DNA of 64,000 nt from Arthrobacter sp. zg-Y820 (GCF_030142155.1 NZ_CP126247.1:1674001-1738000), one strand, 5' to 3'. Positions 8,603 to 20,435 are shown, counted from the stretch's first letter. The notes: generated from the letters alone by a model not told the origin. Numbers and translations are program-made.

Positions 8603-11600
8603 ATGACTGATCTGTTTCCGCCCGGCGGATCTTCCGCCGTTTCGCCGTTCACCCGCTTCGCCGCTTTTCCGGCGGACACCGGGCTGTACCGCGCCGAGAA
8701 CGAAAAAGACGCCTGCGGGCTGGCCGTTATCGCCACCCTGCGCGGGGAACCCGGGCACGACATTGTCGACGCCGCCCTTACCGCCCTGCGCAACCTGGAG
8801 CACCGCGGTGCCGTGGGCGCAGACGAGGGAACCGGCGACGGGGCCGGGCTGCTGACCCAGGTGCCCGACGAATTCTTCCGTGCCGTCACCGCCTTCGACC
8901 TGCCCGCCGCCGGCACCTACGCCGTCGGCACCGCGTTCCTGCCCACCGAGGGCCGGGAGCAGGACACCGCCCGCGCCGGCGTGGAAGCGATCGCCGAGTC
9001 CGAGGGCCTCACCGTCCTGGGCTGGCGTGACGTGCCGATCGTCGCTGACCTGGTGGGCGCCATGTCCCGGGCCTGCATGCCGCATTTTGTCCAGGTGTTC
9101 CTGGCACCGGCCGACGGCGATGCCTCCGACCTGGACGCCCGCGCCTTCCGCGTCCGGAAACGGTCGCAGAACAAGTTCGGCGTGTACTTCCCCTCGCTGT
9201 CCTCCAAGACCATGGTCTACAAGGGCATGCTCACCACCGCGCAGCTGGAGCCGTTCTATCCGGACCTCTCCGATCCGCGCTTCAAGACCCGGCTGGGCAT
9301 TGTCCACTCCCGGTTCTCCACCAACACCTTTCCGTCCTGGCCGCTGGCCCAGCCGTTCCGCGCCATTGCGCACAACGGCGAAATCAACACGGTCAAGGGC
9401 AACCGCAACTGGATGCGCGCCCGCCAGTCCCAGCTGAAGAACCCGCTGCTGGGCGAGACCCCGGAAGAGCTCTACCCGATCTGCACCCCGGGAGCCTCCG
9501 ACTCGGCGTCCTTCGACGAGGTCGCCGAACTGCTGATGCTGTCCGGCCGACCGATCACTCACGCCATCATGATGATGATTCCCGAGGCCTGGGAAAACCA
9601 CGCCACGATGGATCCGGCCCGCCGCGCCTTTTACCAGTACCACTCCATGCTGATGGAGCCATGGGACGGCCCCGCCGCCGTGTCCTTCACCGACGGCACG
9701 CAGGTCGGAGCGGTCCTGGACCGCAACGGCCTGCGCCCGGCCCGCTACTGGGTGATGGAGGACGGCCTCGTGGTCCTCGCCTCCGAGGTGGGCGTGGTGG
9801 ACATTGATCCGGCGAAGGTGGTCCGCAAGGGCCGCGTCTCCCCGGGGAAGATGTTCCTGGTCGACACTGAAGCCGGACGCCTGATCGAGGATTCCGAAAT
9901 CAAGGCCGAGATGGCTGCCGCGAATCCGTGGGCGGACTGGGTCCGGGAAAACCAGGTCTCCCTGGAGGAACTGCCCGAGCGCGAACACGTGCTGCACACC
10001 AAGGCCTCGATCAACCGCCGGCAGCGCACCTTCGGCTACACCCAGGAGGAACTGCGCATCCTGTTGGGCCCGATGGCCCGCACCGGCGCGGAACCGCTGG
10101 GCGCCATGGGCTCGGACACGCCGATCGCGGTGCTTTCCCAGCGTCCCCGGCTGCTCTTTGACTACTTCGTGCAGTCCTTCGCGCAGGTCACCAACCCGCC
10201 GCTGGACGCCATCCGCGAGGAACTGGTCACCTCCATGCGCGCCTCGATCGGCCCGGTCGGGAACCTGCTGGCCGCCGGCCAGGTCCGCAACCATCAGATT
10301 GCCCTGAACTTCCCGGTCATCAACAATGACCAGCTGGCCAAGATCACCAACGTCACCAACAACGACGGCGAGAAGGTCTCGCTGAAGGTGCGCGGCCTGT
10401 ACCGCCCGCAGGGCGGCGAGGCCGAGCTGCGCGCCCGGATCTCCGAGATCTGCGAAAAAGTCTCCGGCGCCGTGAACCGCGGCATCGAGTACATCGTCCT
10501 CTCGGACCGTGACTCCAGCGCGCAGTGGGCACCGATCCCGTCGCTGCTGCTGCTCTCCGCCGTGCACCATCACCTGCTCAAGAGCGCCAACCGCACCAAG
10601 ATCTCCCTGCTGGTGGAGGCCGGCGACGTCCGCGAGGTCCACCACGTGGCGGTGCTCATGGGCTACGGCGCCTCGGCGGTCAACCCGTACCTGGCGATGG
10701 AAAGCTGCGAGGAACTGGTCCGCAACGGCGACATCACCGGCGTGACCCGCGAAGAGGCAGTCTCCAACCTGATCAAGGGCCTCGGCAAGGGCGTCCTGAA
10801 GATCATGTCCAAGATGGGCATCTCCACGGTGGCCTCCTACTGCGGCGCGCAGACCTTCGAGGCCCTGGGCCTGGGCCAGGAACTGGTCGACGAGTTCTTC
10901 CACGGCACCCAGTCCCAGCTCGGCGGCGTCGGCCTGGACGTCATCGCCGCCGAAGCCGCCGCCCGGCACGCCAGCGCCTACCCGGACGACGAAATCGAGG
11001 ATCCGCACCGGCCCCTGGAGAACGGCGGGGAATACCAGTGGCGCCGCGAAGGCCCGCCGCACCTGTTCAACCCCGAAACCGTCTTCCGGCTGCAGCACGC
11101 CACCCGTGAACGACGCTACGACGTGTTCAAGGCCTACACCAACGGCGTGGACGACCAGTCCAAGTCATTGATGACCCTGCGCGGCCTGCTCGAATTCCGC
11201 ACCGCCGAACGCTCAGCGGTGCCGATCGATGAGGTGGAGCCCGTCTCCAGCATCGTGAAGCGCTTCTCCACCGGCGCGATGAGCTACGGCTCCATCTCGC
11301 AGGAGGCTCACGAAACGCTGGCCATCGCCATGAACCGCCTCGGCGCCAAGTCCAACACCGGCGAGGGCGGCGAGGACGTGGAACGCCTGCTCGATCCGGA
11401 GCGCCGCTCCGCGATCAAACAGGTGGCCTCCGGGCGCTTCGGCGTCACCAGCCTGTACCTGACCAACGCCGATGACATCCAGATCAAGATGGCCCAGGGC
11501 GCCAAGCCCGGCGAGGGCGGCCAGCTCATGGCGCAGAAGGTCTACCCCTGGGTTGCCCGCACCCGGCACTCCACCCCCGGCGTCGGCCTGATTTCCCCGC

Positions 11601-13184
11601 CGCCGCACCACGACATCTACTCCATCGAGGACCTCGCCCAGCTGATCTACGACCTCAAGCGCTCCAATCCGAGCGCCCGGGTCCACGTCAAGCTGGTGTC
11701 GGAGGCCGGCATCGGCACCGTGGCGGCGGGCGTGACCAAGGCCAAGGCCGACGTCGTTCTCGTTTCCGGGCACGACGGCGGCACCGGCGCCTCGCCGCTG
11801 AACTCGCTCAAGCACGCCGGCGCCCCCTGGGAGCTGGGACTGGCCGAGACCCAGCAGACGCTGATGCTCAACGGCCTCCGCGACCGCGTGGTGGTGCAGG
11901 TGGACGGCCAGCTCAAGACCGGACGCGACGTCGTGATTGCCGCGCTGCTCGGCGGCGAGGAGTTCGGTTTCGCGACCGCTCCGCTGGTGGTCTCCGGCTG
12001 CGTCATGATGCGCGTCTGCCACCTGGACACCTGCCCGGTGGGCGTGGCGACGCAGAATCCTGAACTCCGGTCCCGCTTCACCGGCAAGCCCGAATTCATC
12101 GTGAATTTCTTCGAGTTCCTGGCTGAGGAAGTGCGCGAAATCCTCGCCGAACTGGGGTTCCGCTCCCTCGAGGAGGCAATCGGGCACACCGAGCTGCTGG
12201 ACACCAAGGCAGCCGTGGACCACTGGAAGGCCGACGGACTGGACCTGGAGCCGATCCTGCGCGGAGCCGACGTCGTCGAACCCGGCGCGCCCATGCGCAA
12301 CATGGTGCCGCAGAACCACGACCTGGACTCGCACTTCGACAACAAGCTGATCGAAATGAGCGCCGACGCCCTGGCGAACCGCAGCCCGGTGCGCATCACC
12401 CTGGACGTGGTGAACACCGACCGCTCGGTGGGCACCATGCTCGGGCATACGGTGACCAAGACGTTCGGCACCGACACCCTGGCTCCCGACACCATCGACG
12501 TGACCCTCACCGGCCAGGCCGGTCAGTCACTCGGCGCATTCCTGCCGGCCGGCGTTACGCTGCGCCTGCTGGGGGACTCCAACGACTACGTCGGCAAGGG
12601 CCTCTCCGGCGGACGGATAATCGTCCGCCCGGACCGCGCCAACGTCTTCGACGCGGCACGGAACGTCATTGCCGGAAACGTGATCGGCTACGGCGCCACC
12701 AGCGGCGAGATGTTCCTGCGCGGCCAGGTGGGCGAACGCTTCCTGGTCCGCAACTCCGGAGCCACCGCCGTCGTCGAGGGAATCGGCGACCACGGCTGTG
12801 AATACATGACCGGGGGACAGGCACTGATCCTGGGCCCGACGGGACGCAACTTCGGCGCCGGCATGTCCGGCGGCACGGCGTACCTGCTGGATTTGCGGAC
12901 CGAACGGATCAACAAGGACGCGCTGGAGAAGGGCGAGCTGCGCCTGGAACCGCTGGACGCCGAGGACGCCGACATTGTCCGCGGCCTGCTGATCCGGCAC
13001 GTCGAGGAAACCGAATCCGTCCTGGCGGCGTCCCTGCTCGAGGACTTCGCCGCCACTGCCCGCCGCATGACCAAGGTGCTGCCGCGTGACTACGCCGCAG
13101 TGCTTGACGCCCGTGCCTCAGCTGCCGAAGCCGGGCTTGACCCCGACGGCGCCGAAGCATGGACCCGAATTCTGGAGGTAACCG

Positions 13185-13192
<8 letters not shown>
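8603..13192 (+). CDS. gltB: glutamate synthase (NADPH) large subunit
   Basis: GltB (1529 aa) makes glutamate from glutamine and 2-oxoglutarate with GltD. The N-terminal class II amidotransferase domain begins at Cys38 ([13 protein letters not shown]), so the first 37 residues are a cleaved propeptide. The central FMN domain has [14 protein letters not shown] and [16 protein letters not shown], followed by the 3Fe-4S motif [18 protein letters not shown] and the C-terminal beta-helix domain ([20 protein letters not shown]). The ATG at 8603 was chosen because of its GGGGGAAGG ribosome site; the open frame runs upstream to 8462 without support. The last 8 nt overlap gltD. Confidence 0.97.
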
Positions 13193-14642
<1,450 letters not shown>

Positions 14643-14713
14643 CCTCCTGCGTAGCCGGCTGAGGGCCAGCGGGGCCGGGTGAGGCCCAGCCTGGGCCGGG
14701 TGAGAGAAAAAAC

Positions 14714-14754
14714 ACGGGCCGCAGTTCCCGTCACAGGCGGCTCCTGCGGCCCGT
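14714..14754. terminator. hairpin between gltD and pyk
   Basis: ACGGGCCGCAG (14714-14724) pairs perfectly with CTGCGGCCCGT (14744-14754). An A-run lies before the hairpin and gives a T tract only on the minus strand, so it is a weak terminator for gltD but separates gltBD from pyk. Confidence 0.6.
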
Positions 14755-14794
14755 CTCCATGCGTAATCGGCGCCGGGCGACTACGCTGGAAGAC

Positions 14795-16306
14795 ATGAGA
14801 CGCGCAAAAATTGTGGCCACTTTTGGCCCCGCAATCAACAGCTACGAAAACACCCTCGCGGTTCTGCGCGCAGGAGTGGACGTGGCTCGGATGAACATGA
14901 GCCACGGCGACCACGACGTACATAAGTCCGTGTACGACAACGTGCGCCGCGCTTCCGAGGAACTGGGCAAGCCCGTCGGCATCTTCGCCGACCTGCAGGG
15001 CCCCAAGATCCGCCTGGGCCGTTTCATGGACGGTCCGCACTTCCTGAACAAGGGTGATGTTTTCACAATCACCATCGAGGACGTGCCTGGCACCAAGGAG
15101 ATTGTCTCCACCACGCACACCGGCCTGCCGAACGACGTCAACGTGGGGGACACCCTGCTGATCGACGACGGCAAGGTTGCGGTGCGCTGCACCGCTGTGG
15201 ACGACGTCAAGGTTGTCACCGAAGTAACCGTTCCCGGCGCCGTATCGAACAACAAGGGCCTGAACCTGCCCGGCGTTGCCGTCAGCGTTCCGGCCATGAG
15301 CGACAAGGATGAGGCCGACCTGCGTTGGGCCATCCGCACCGGCGTGGACATGGTTGCCCTGTCCTTCGTCCGGAACGCCGTCGACGTCCGCCGCGTCCAC
15401 GAGATCATGGACGAGGAAGGCCGCCGCGTGCCGGTCATCGCCAAGATCGAGAAGCCGCAGGCCGTTGCCGCCATCGAGGAAATCATCGATGCGTTCGACG
15501 CCATCATGGTTGCCCGCGGCGATCTCGGCGTCGAGCTTCCCCTGGAAGACGTTCCCCTGGTGCAGAAGAACGCCATCGAGCTGGCCCGCCGCTGGGCGAA
15601 GCCGGTCATCGTGGCCACCCAGGTCCTGGAATCAATGATCGAGAGCCCGCGCCCCACCCGCGCGGAAGCCTCCGACTGCGCCAACGCCGTCCTTGACGGT
15701 GCGGACGCCGTGATGCTCTCGGGCGAAACCTCTGTGGGCAAGTACCCGATCGAAACCGTGACCACCATGGCCCGGATCATCGAGTCCACTGAAGAGCACG
15801 GCCTGAACCGCGTGCCCGCCCTGGGCTCCAAGCCGCGCACCCGCGGCGGCGCCATCACCCGTGCCGCCGTCGAGATCGCCGATCAGCTGGACGCAAAGTT
15901 CGTCTGTACCTTCACCCAGTCCGGTGACTCGGCCCGCCGGCTCTCCCGCCTGCGCCCCAAGAAGCCGGTCCTGGCCTTCACCCCGGTGGAGCAGACGTAC
16001 CGCTACATGAGCCTCTTCTGGGGCATCCAGCCGATGCTGGTCGAGTTCGCCGAGAACACCGATCAGATGACCGCCCAGGTGGACCGCACGCTGTTTGAGA
16101 ACGAGCTGGTCGAGCTTGACGACCTGGTGGTCATCGCCGCCGGTTCGCCTCCCGGACAGGCCGGTTCCACGAACTCCATCAAGGTGCACAAGGTGGGGGA
16201 CATCGCCGACGCCGGTCAGCGCCTCGACGGGCAGATGCGGGTCAAGGAGAAGGTCGGCCCGTGGCCGATCAAGAGCAGCAACAAGGGCAAGGCCAAGTCC
16301 ATCTAG
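14795..16306 (+). CDS. pyk: pyruvate kinase
   Basis: Pyk (503 aa) transfers phosphate from phosphoenolpyruvate to ADP at the end of glycolysis. Signatures: RRAKIVATFGPA, GVDVARMNMSHG, FADLQGPKIRLG, the active-site region PVIAKIEKPQAVAAIEEI, VARGDLGVELP and VMLSGETSVGKYP, then the C-terminal domain. The ATG at 14795 was chosen over the open-frame start at 14759 because it gives the standard N-terminus. TACGCT at 14782-14787 is 7 nt before this ATG, so the mRNA may be leaderless; a GGAAG is also present at short distance. Confidence 0.96.
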   Translation: MRRAKIVATFGPAINSYENTLAVLRAGVDVARMNMSHGDHDVHKSVYDNVRRASEELGKPVGIFADLQGPKIRLGRFMDGPHFLNKGDVFTITIEDVPGTKEIVSTTHTGLPNDVNVGDTLLIDDGKVAVRCTAVDDVKVVTEVTVPGAVSNNKGLNLPGVAVSVPAMSDKDEADLRWAIRTGVDMVALSFVRNAVDVRRVHEIMDEEGRRVPVIAKIEKPQAVAAIEEIIDAFDAIMVARGDLGVELPLEDVPLVQKNAIELARRWAKPVIVATQVLESMIESPRPTRAEASDCANAVLDGADAVMLSGETSVGKYPIETVTTMARIIESTEEHGLNRVPALGSKPRTRGGAITRAAVEIADQLDAKFVCTFTQSGDSARRLSRLRPKKPVLAFTPVEQTYRYMSLFWGIQPMLVEFAENTDQMTAQVDRTLFENELVELDDLVVIAAGSPPGQAGSTNSIKVHKVGDIADAGQRLDGQMRVKEKVGPWPIKSSNKGKAKSI

Positions 16307-16353
16307 GTTCGATTGATGTGCTGAGCTGAGCTACTGAAGCTGGGCTGTACGAA

Positions 16354-16398
16354 AGCTGCCCGACCGGATTTCTCCGGTCGGGCAGCTTTTTATCTTTT
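16354..16398 (+). terminator. rho-independent terminator of pyk
   Basis: Perfect 15-bp arms (AGCTGCCCGACCGGA at 16354-16368 and its complement at 16373-16387) with a 4-nt loop are followed directly by TTTTTATCTTTT. Confidence 0.95.
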
Positions 16399-16399
16399 C

Positions 16400-16740
16400 G
16401 GTATCCATTTCCATCCATAGATATCCACTTTCTCGGATATAGCCGATTGTCACGCGCCGCCTCCGTGGGGAGGAGCCCGTTGTCGTCGTCTCACCCTCTG
16501 CTCGCCCCAAGTACAGCCAGGACAGGAGGGTGCCTTCGAGGCGAGGCGGCCGGGAAGGCGCTTTGGGGATCTCACCTCTTTTGGGTGAGGTGGACGGGTG
16601 CCGGCGAGGTTCATAGTTATGGTGTGCGTGCTCGGCCCGCCGGCGTGCATCGGAGGCCGCAGGGCTGGGAGACGGGTCTCAACACACCGGGTGAGGATGC
16701 ACTCATACCCGTCCACACCTTTGAAAGCAGGGCAGCCGAT
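16400..16740. other. intergenic region without a convincing gene
   Basis: An open frame runs through here into the small membrane gene at 16741, but its upstream translation is Arg/Gly-rich and looks non-coding. Small GC-rich inverted repeats are present. The segment probably contains the promoter of the truncated gene that follows. Confidence 0.4.
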
Positions 16741-16878
16741 ATGGAATTCTGGGACGACTTTTGGGGTGTCATCGGATGGATTTTCTGGGCCACGGTCTTC
16801 TTCGCGTACCTGATGGCGCTGTTTGCCGTGATCAGTGACCTCTTCCGGGATCGAACGCTGCGGTCTCGGCCCGGGTGA
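16741..16878 (+). pseudogene. 3'-truncated small membrane protein gene (SHOCT/PLDc_N type)
   Basis: The 45-residue frame starts with an ATG preceded by a purine-rich site and begins exactly like a common actinobacterial small membrane protein (MEFWDDFWG, a membrane segment at residues 10-31, then ISDLFRDRTL). Full-length relatives continue with a second membrane segment and often a C-terminal SHOCT domain. Here similarity stops at residue 40 (about 16860), followed by RSRPG and a stop. The break coincides with the truncation of the opposing LuxR gene, so this is the remaining half of a gene cut by a deletion. The family assignment is from memory of its sequence pattern. Confidence 0.6.
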
Positions 16879-17383
16879 ACGCCAGATGAGCGGTGCGGTA
16901 CTCCACGGACACCTTTTCGGAGCCGGCACCGAAGCGGGGGAGATGGTGCGCCGGATAGTTCGGCGGATGGCGTCCCGCGAGGACAATTCGCATGCCCCGT
17001 GGCCGCGATTCAATCAGCTGAGCCAGCCATTGAGCCTCCGTAGGGTCGTGCAGGTGATGGACATCGTCGAACAGCAGGTTCACCCGGCTGCCGGGCCCGT
17101 CTCGGAGGCTTTCCGGCGGGGCATTCACCGCGAGGGAACCGCGCATGAGTGCCGGCAACCGGGGCCGGCTGCTTCCTGCGGCCGGGATGCTGATCCACGC
17201 CGCGGTTTCTCCGTCCGCTCTGACCTCAGCGGCCCACTGCGCCAGGAGCGTCGTCTTGCCCGTTCCTGCTGAAGCCCAGATTTCCGTGGTGCCGAGGCCC
17301 TGAGCGATTGCCAGCCGCGGCCGGGGCTGCGCCAGATTCGTGAGGTGCGGCGCCTCAAACAGATGCGGAGAGGACACGGCCAT
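16832..17383 (-). pseudogene. 3'-truncated MalT-like LuxR family regulator (ATPase domain only)
   Basis: This 183-residue frame is the N-terminal nucleotide-binding part of a large MalT-like (STAND) LuxR regulator. It shows Walker A (ASAGTGKTTLLAQWAAE), a Walker B-like LLFDDVHHL and the family motif RIVLAGRHPP, ending in AFTRAETAAF, where the full protein would continue for several hundred residues to a LuxR helix-turn-helix. The ATG at 17383 was chosen for its GGGAG site. The frame leaves its family after about 16855, inside the opposing truncated gene. Without the DNA-binding domain it cannot act as a regulator. Confidence 0.7.
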
Positions 17384-17560
17384 GGTTTCTCCCGGGAGCT
17401 TCAGTCGAGGCCGGGCCCAGTACCCAGCCGTGGAAGCCCTGCAGCTCCAATAGCGTCTCACCAATATAGGGCCGGCCTTCCCCGGCCGGATAGGCTCCGC
17501 CGGGACCGGCTGCTCCGCAGGTGCCGGAGTCGACCGGGGACGGGACTTGGTGAGGGCGGC

Positions 17561-17592
17561 AAAAAGCCCCGCCCGACGTCGTCGGGCAGGGC
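17561..17592 (-). terminator. terminator of the response regulator gene
   Basis: On the minus strand the GC-rich inverted repeat around GCCCGACGACGTCGGGC is followed by GCTTTTTGCC. It lies about 45 bp after the stop codon of the response regulator at 17638. Confidence 0.85.
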
Positions 17593-17637
17593 CGTTGCTT
17601 GGTGCTCTTGGTGCTCCGGTGTGCGGGGCGCGGAAGC

Positions 17638-18243
17638 CTAGTTGACCTGGTTGATGATGGTCTCGGCGACTTCGCGCATGCTCAGCCGGCGATCCATGGA
17701 GGTCTTCTGGATCCAGCGGAAGGCCTCGGGCTCGGTCAGGCCCATCTTGGTGGTCAGCAGCGACTTGGCGCGCTCCACCAGCTTGCGGGTGGCGAACTGC
17801 TCCTTGAGGTCGCTGACCTCGTCTTCGAGGGCCTTGATTTCCTCGTGCCGGGACAAGGCGATCTCGATGGCCGGAATCAGGTCCGCGGGGGTGAACGGCT
17901 TGACCACGTAGGCCATGGCACCGGCTTCACGGGCACGCTCCACGAGTTCCTTCTGGCTGAAGGCGGTCAGCAGGACCACGGGGGCAATGCGGGCCTTGAC
18001 GATCTGCTCGGCGGCCGTGATGCCGTCCATGACGGGCATCTTGACGTCCATCAGGACCAGGTCCGGCTTGAGTTCGGTGGCCAGTGCTACGGCCTTCTCG
18101 CCGTTGTCGGCTTCGCCAACGACGTCGTATCCCTCGCCGGTGAGGATTTCCACGATGTCGAGGCGGATCAGCGTCTCATCCTCGGCGACGATGACGCGCC
18201 GCGCCGGTGTGTTGGACGGTGCGGGCTCAGTTGACTCAGACAC
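17638..18243 (-). CDS. pdtaR: ANTAR-domain response regulator (PdtaR-like)
   Basis: The 201-residue protein has a receiver domain (residues 15-130) with the acidic pocket EDE at 21-23, the phosphorylated Asp66 in LVLMDVKMP and Lys115 in VVKPF, then a coiled linker and a C-terminal ANTAR RNA-binding domain (about 140-195, ATRKLVERAKSLL to RRLSMREVAETII). It matches Mycobacterium Rv1626 (PdtaR), which acts by RNA binding and antitermination and receives phosphate from the kinase PdtaS. No kinase is adjacent. Its place next to pyk and tRNA-Leu is conserved in Micrococcaceae. Confidence 0.93.
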   Translation of the reverse strand: MSESTEPAPSNTPARRVIVAEDETLIRLDIVEILTGEGYDVVGEADNGEKAVALATELKPDLVLMDVKMPVMDGITAAEQIVKARIAPVVLLTAFSQKELVERAREAGAMAYVVKPFTPADLIPAIEIALSRHEEIKALEDEVSDLKEQFATRKLVERAKSLLTTKMGLTEPEAFRWIQKTSMDRRLSMREVAETIINQVN

Positions 18244-18371
18244 AGGTGCTCCTCAGAATGCGGTTGGACTGCCGTGTGCGAACTGACAGTTCACAGAAAT
18301 AGCCTATCCGCATGTAGAGTAGATTCGCGCCCAACACGGATTGTGAACTTGTGATTCACGCCGCAGGGCTG

Positions 18372-18453
18372 GCCCGAATGGCGGAATTGGCAGACGCGCT
18401 GCACTCAAAATGCAGTATCGAGAGGTGTGTGGGTTCGAGTCCCACTTCGGGCA
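18372..18453 (+). tRNA. tRNA-Leu (anticodon CAA)
   Basis: The acceptor stem GCCCGAA pairs with TTCGGGC. The anticodon arm is CTGCA-CTCAAAA-TGCAG with anticodon CAA, reading UUG. A long variable arm, as expected for a class II tRNA, precedes the T arm GTGGG-TTCGAGT-CCCAC. The discriminator is A; the 3' CCA is only partly encoded (ACC then G). The gene borders the accessory island. Confidence 0.97.
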
Positions 18454-18455
18454 CC

Positions 18456-19340
18456 GTTGGAATGAGTCGAGATCGTTTCCGGATGAGTCGCGACATAGGT
18501 AGCACCCCGGTCTTCGGACCGGGGTGTTTTCTTTTGCCTGGCTTGGTAGCCCCGGGGGTGGTCCAAGGTCAGTTCGCGCAGGATCTCTCCGGCGGCTGTT
18601 TCCGTGATGACGATGTCCGTTTCGTAGATGAGCATGAGGATGTTTTGCCCGGTGGCATCTAACCGGTCCACGCGTACCCGCCAATGACCTCCCTGCCTGG
18701 CTGTCAGCGGAACCGCTTTGACGGTGGCGTTGTAGGTCTGTGCGGGAGTTTGCCGGTCCAGCGCCCGGTGCGGGCGCTCATGGTTATAGATGTGGCGGAA
18801 CTTCTACAGTTGGGGGGGATCCTCCAGGGTTTGTGCCCGGGGCTGTCCGCTGAGCCATTTCTTCAGGGTTTGCTGGAAGCGTTCGATTTTCCTGGGTTGC
18901 GGGTGTCCCGGTGAACCGTTTTTCTGGGTGATTTTCAGGGCGTGCAGGAGGTTCTCGAAGCTGTTGCGGCAGCCTTTGCCGCCGGCGAAGCGGGAGGTAT
19001 AGACCAGGCCGTTGTCGGTCAGGGTGGAGGCCGGCAGCCCGTAGCGGTTGGCGGCTTTGAGAAAGGTCTCACTGACAGCGGCTCCGGTGACGGGCCGGTA
19101 GGCGGTGCAGGCGAGCAGATAGCGGGAGTGGTCATCGAGGAAATCCAGGATCTCGGTATCCGTGCCGTCGGCCAGCGGCCAGTGGATGAAGCCAGGTCTC
19201 CTTCGGCTGCGCGGCTTCGAAGCGGTGCAGCGAGGACTTGGAGCGTTTATTTGGTTCGGCGGTGATCAGTCCGGCGGCGGGCAGGAGTCGGCGAATGGTT
19301 GAAGTATGGGGTGGCGCTGAGCCACCCAGCGGTGAGAGCA
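18456..19340 (-). pseudogene. degenerate IS481 family transposase
   Basis: Read on the minus strand in several frames, the segment reconstructs an IS481 (DDE, rve) transposase without its N-terminal helix-turn-helix. It runs from STIRRLLPAAGLITAEP and RFEAAQPKETW, shifts frame into LADGTDTEILDFLDDHSRY, then TLTDNGLVYTSRFAGGKG, an in-frame stop before KFRHIYNHERPHRALDRQTP, and ends with the IS481-type C-terminus GEILRELTLDHPRGYQ. At least one frameshift and one stop make it inactive. The far end near the tRNA has a twice-repeated ATGAGTCGNGA (about 18463 and 18484), which may be the inner part of an IS end. Confidence 0.8.
18503..18535 (+). terminator. terminator downstream of tRNA-Leu
   Basis: CACCCCGGTC pairs with GACCGGGGTG around a TTCG loop and is followed by TTTTCTTTT on the plus strand. 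It sits where the IS481 remnant begins, so it may have come with the element. Confidence 0.85.
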
Positions 19341-19359
19341 CTGAGTATGTCCTACGTAT

Positions 19360-19712
19360 CAATTGTTTAGAGGGGCAGCAGTTGCCGTAGTCCTTGCCGT
19401 CAATCGCATCGTACGATTCCCGGCAGTCGAAATAGACATCGCTGGGGCGGATGCCAGGGGGTGCACGAAGTCTGCTTTCCCAGAAGCCCGATGAGATCCG
19501 TCGCTGACGACGCGTACGTCCCAGCGCATTCGCAGTGCAGCGAATTCCGTGGGGTCGACGATCCAGAATTTGACGTGGCCGACGATCAGGTAGACGGCCT
19601 GGTCCGATCGTTTTCGGACCACGCTGACATTCTCCCACTGCGCACCTTGACTTCCCTCGTCCCTGAAAAATGTGTGACCGTCCGTCGCACCGTGGGCCGT
19701 GACGACCGTCCG
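19360..19712 (-). pseudogene. frameshifted remnant of a hypothetical protein gene
   Basis: Directly after the TauE/SafE stop codon, in the same frame, the minus strand translates into protein-like sequence with strong G/C third positions (GATDGHTFFRDEGSQGAQWE, then AVYLIVGHVKFWIVDPTEF, then RVVSDG). It then shifts frame at about 19500 and continues as PSDVYFDCRESYDAIDGKDY. There is no good start codon before a GTG at 19622 and both ends look cut. The motif VYLIVG-KFWI-DP resembles a short beta-rich element in bacterial exported proteins; this is only a resemblance. Confidence 0.4.
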
Positions 19713-19715
19713 GGC

Positions 19716-20435
19716 CTACGGTGCAAAACCGAGCAGTCTCAGGGAGTAGCCGCCCATGACGGTCCAGAAGAGGACCGCATAACCGCGCTCTCCGACCCTT
19801 GAGTTCAGATACCGGCCGAAGAAGGTGCTGGCGATCATGACGGGGAAGAGCCCCGTCATCAACAGCAGGGACTGTGTGCTGAGCAGTCCTGCCCCGGCGT
19901 AGATGCCTGCCTTCATCGCGTCTCCGGCCAATGAAACAATCGACGCAGCACCGACCAGATGGCTTCGGTCCAAGTTAAGCAAGCGCAGGGCAACCCCTTT
20001 CAACGGTCCCGACGTTCCCGAGAACCCGGAGGTCGCGCCCGAGGCCAAGGCAAGTACGGGGGCTCCGACCTTCCGCACCGCGTTGAGTTTGAGACGCTCG
20101 GCACCCAACCCCAATACAATGCTCAAGACCACTGCGGCGCTGACCCATGTTTCGGGGGCGGCGATGAGAAGGGCAGCACCCACGGCGGAACCGATCACCA
20201 CCAAGACCAAGACGATCAGAGATTTCCCCCAGGGGATGGTGCCACGGTAAGCAACAAGTTTGACCAGGTTGTTAGCCGCTAGCAGCAGGGCTGCAAGAGC
20301 CACGCCCTCCTTCGTGCCGATGGCCAGCGCAAGCATAGGCACCAGAACGAGGGAACCGCCCAATCCGGCCGAAGCGGACAGCGTGCAAGCCAGAGCAGTT
20401 CCCAACAGCGTTAGTAGAATGATCTCCGATGTCAT
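19716..20435 (-). CDS. TauE/SafE family sulfite exporter-like permease
   Basis: This 239-residue integral membrane protein belongs to the TSUP (TauE/SafE) family, which moves sulfite, sulfoacetate or other organosulfur anions. About seven to eight hydrophobic segments are visible, with the repeated glycine-rich motif SASAGLGGSLVLVPMLAL in the first half and GATSGFSGTSGPLKGVALRL in the second. The ATG at 20435 has a GGAG site 8 nt upstream; the open frame extends to 20468 without support. It lies in the accessory island beside the IS481 remnant, and its substrate cannot be told from context. Confidence 0.85.
   Translation of the reverse strand: MTSEIILLTLLGTALACTLSASAGLGGSLVLVPMLALAIGTKEGVALAALLLAANNLVKLVAYRGTIPWGKSLIVLVLVVIGSAVGAALLIAAPETWVSAAVVLSIVLGLGAERLKLNAVRKVGAPVLALASGATSGFSGTSGPLKGVALRLLNLDRSHLVGAASIVSLAGDAMKAGIYAGAGLLSTQSLLLMTGLFPVMIASTFFGRYLNSRVGERGYAVLFWTVMGGYSLRLLGFAP

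Noticed and set aside
8582..11098. 838-residue open frame opposite gltB
   Set aside because: Antisense of a high-GC gene; no ribosome site or recognisable protein motif, while the gltB frame is complete with all family signatures.
18405..18671. 88-residue minus-strand frame over tRNA-Leu as an intact gene
   Set aside because: It is the C-terminal piece of the broken IS481 transposase running into the antisense of the tRNA.
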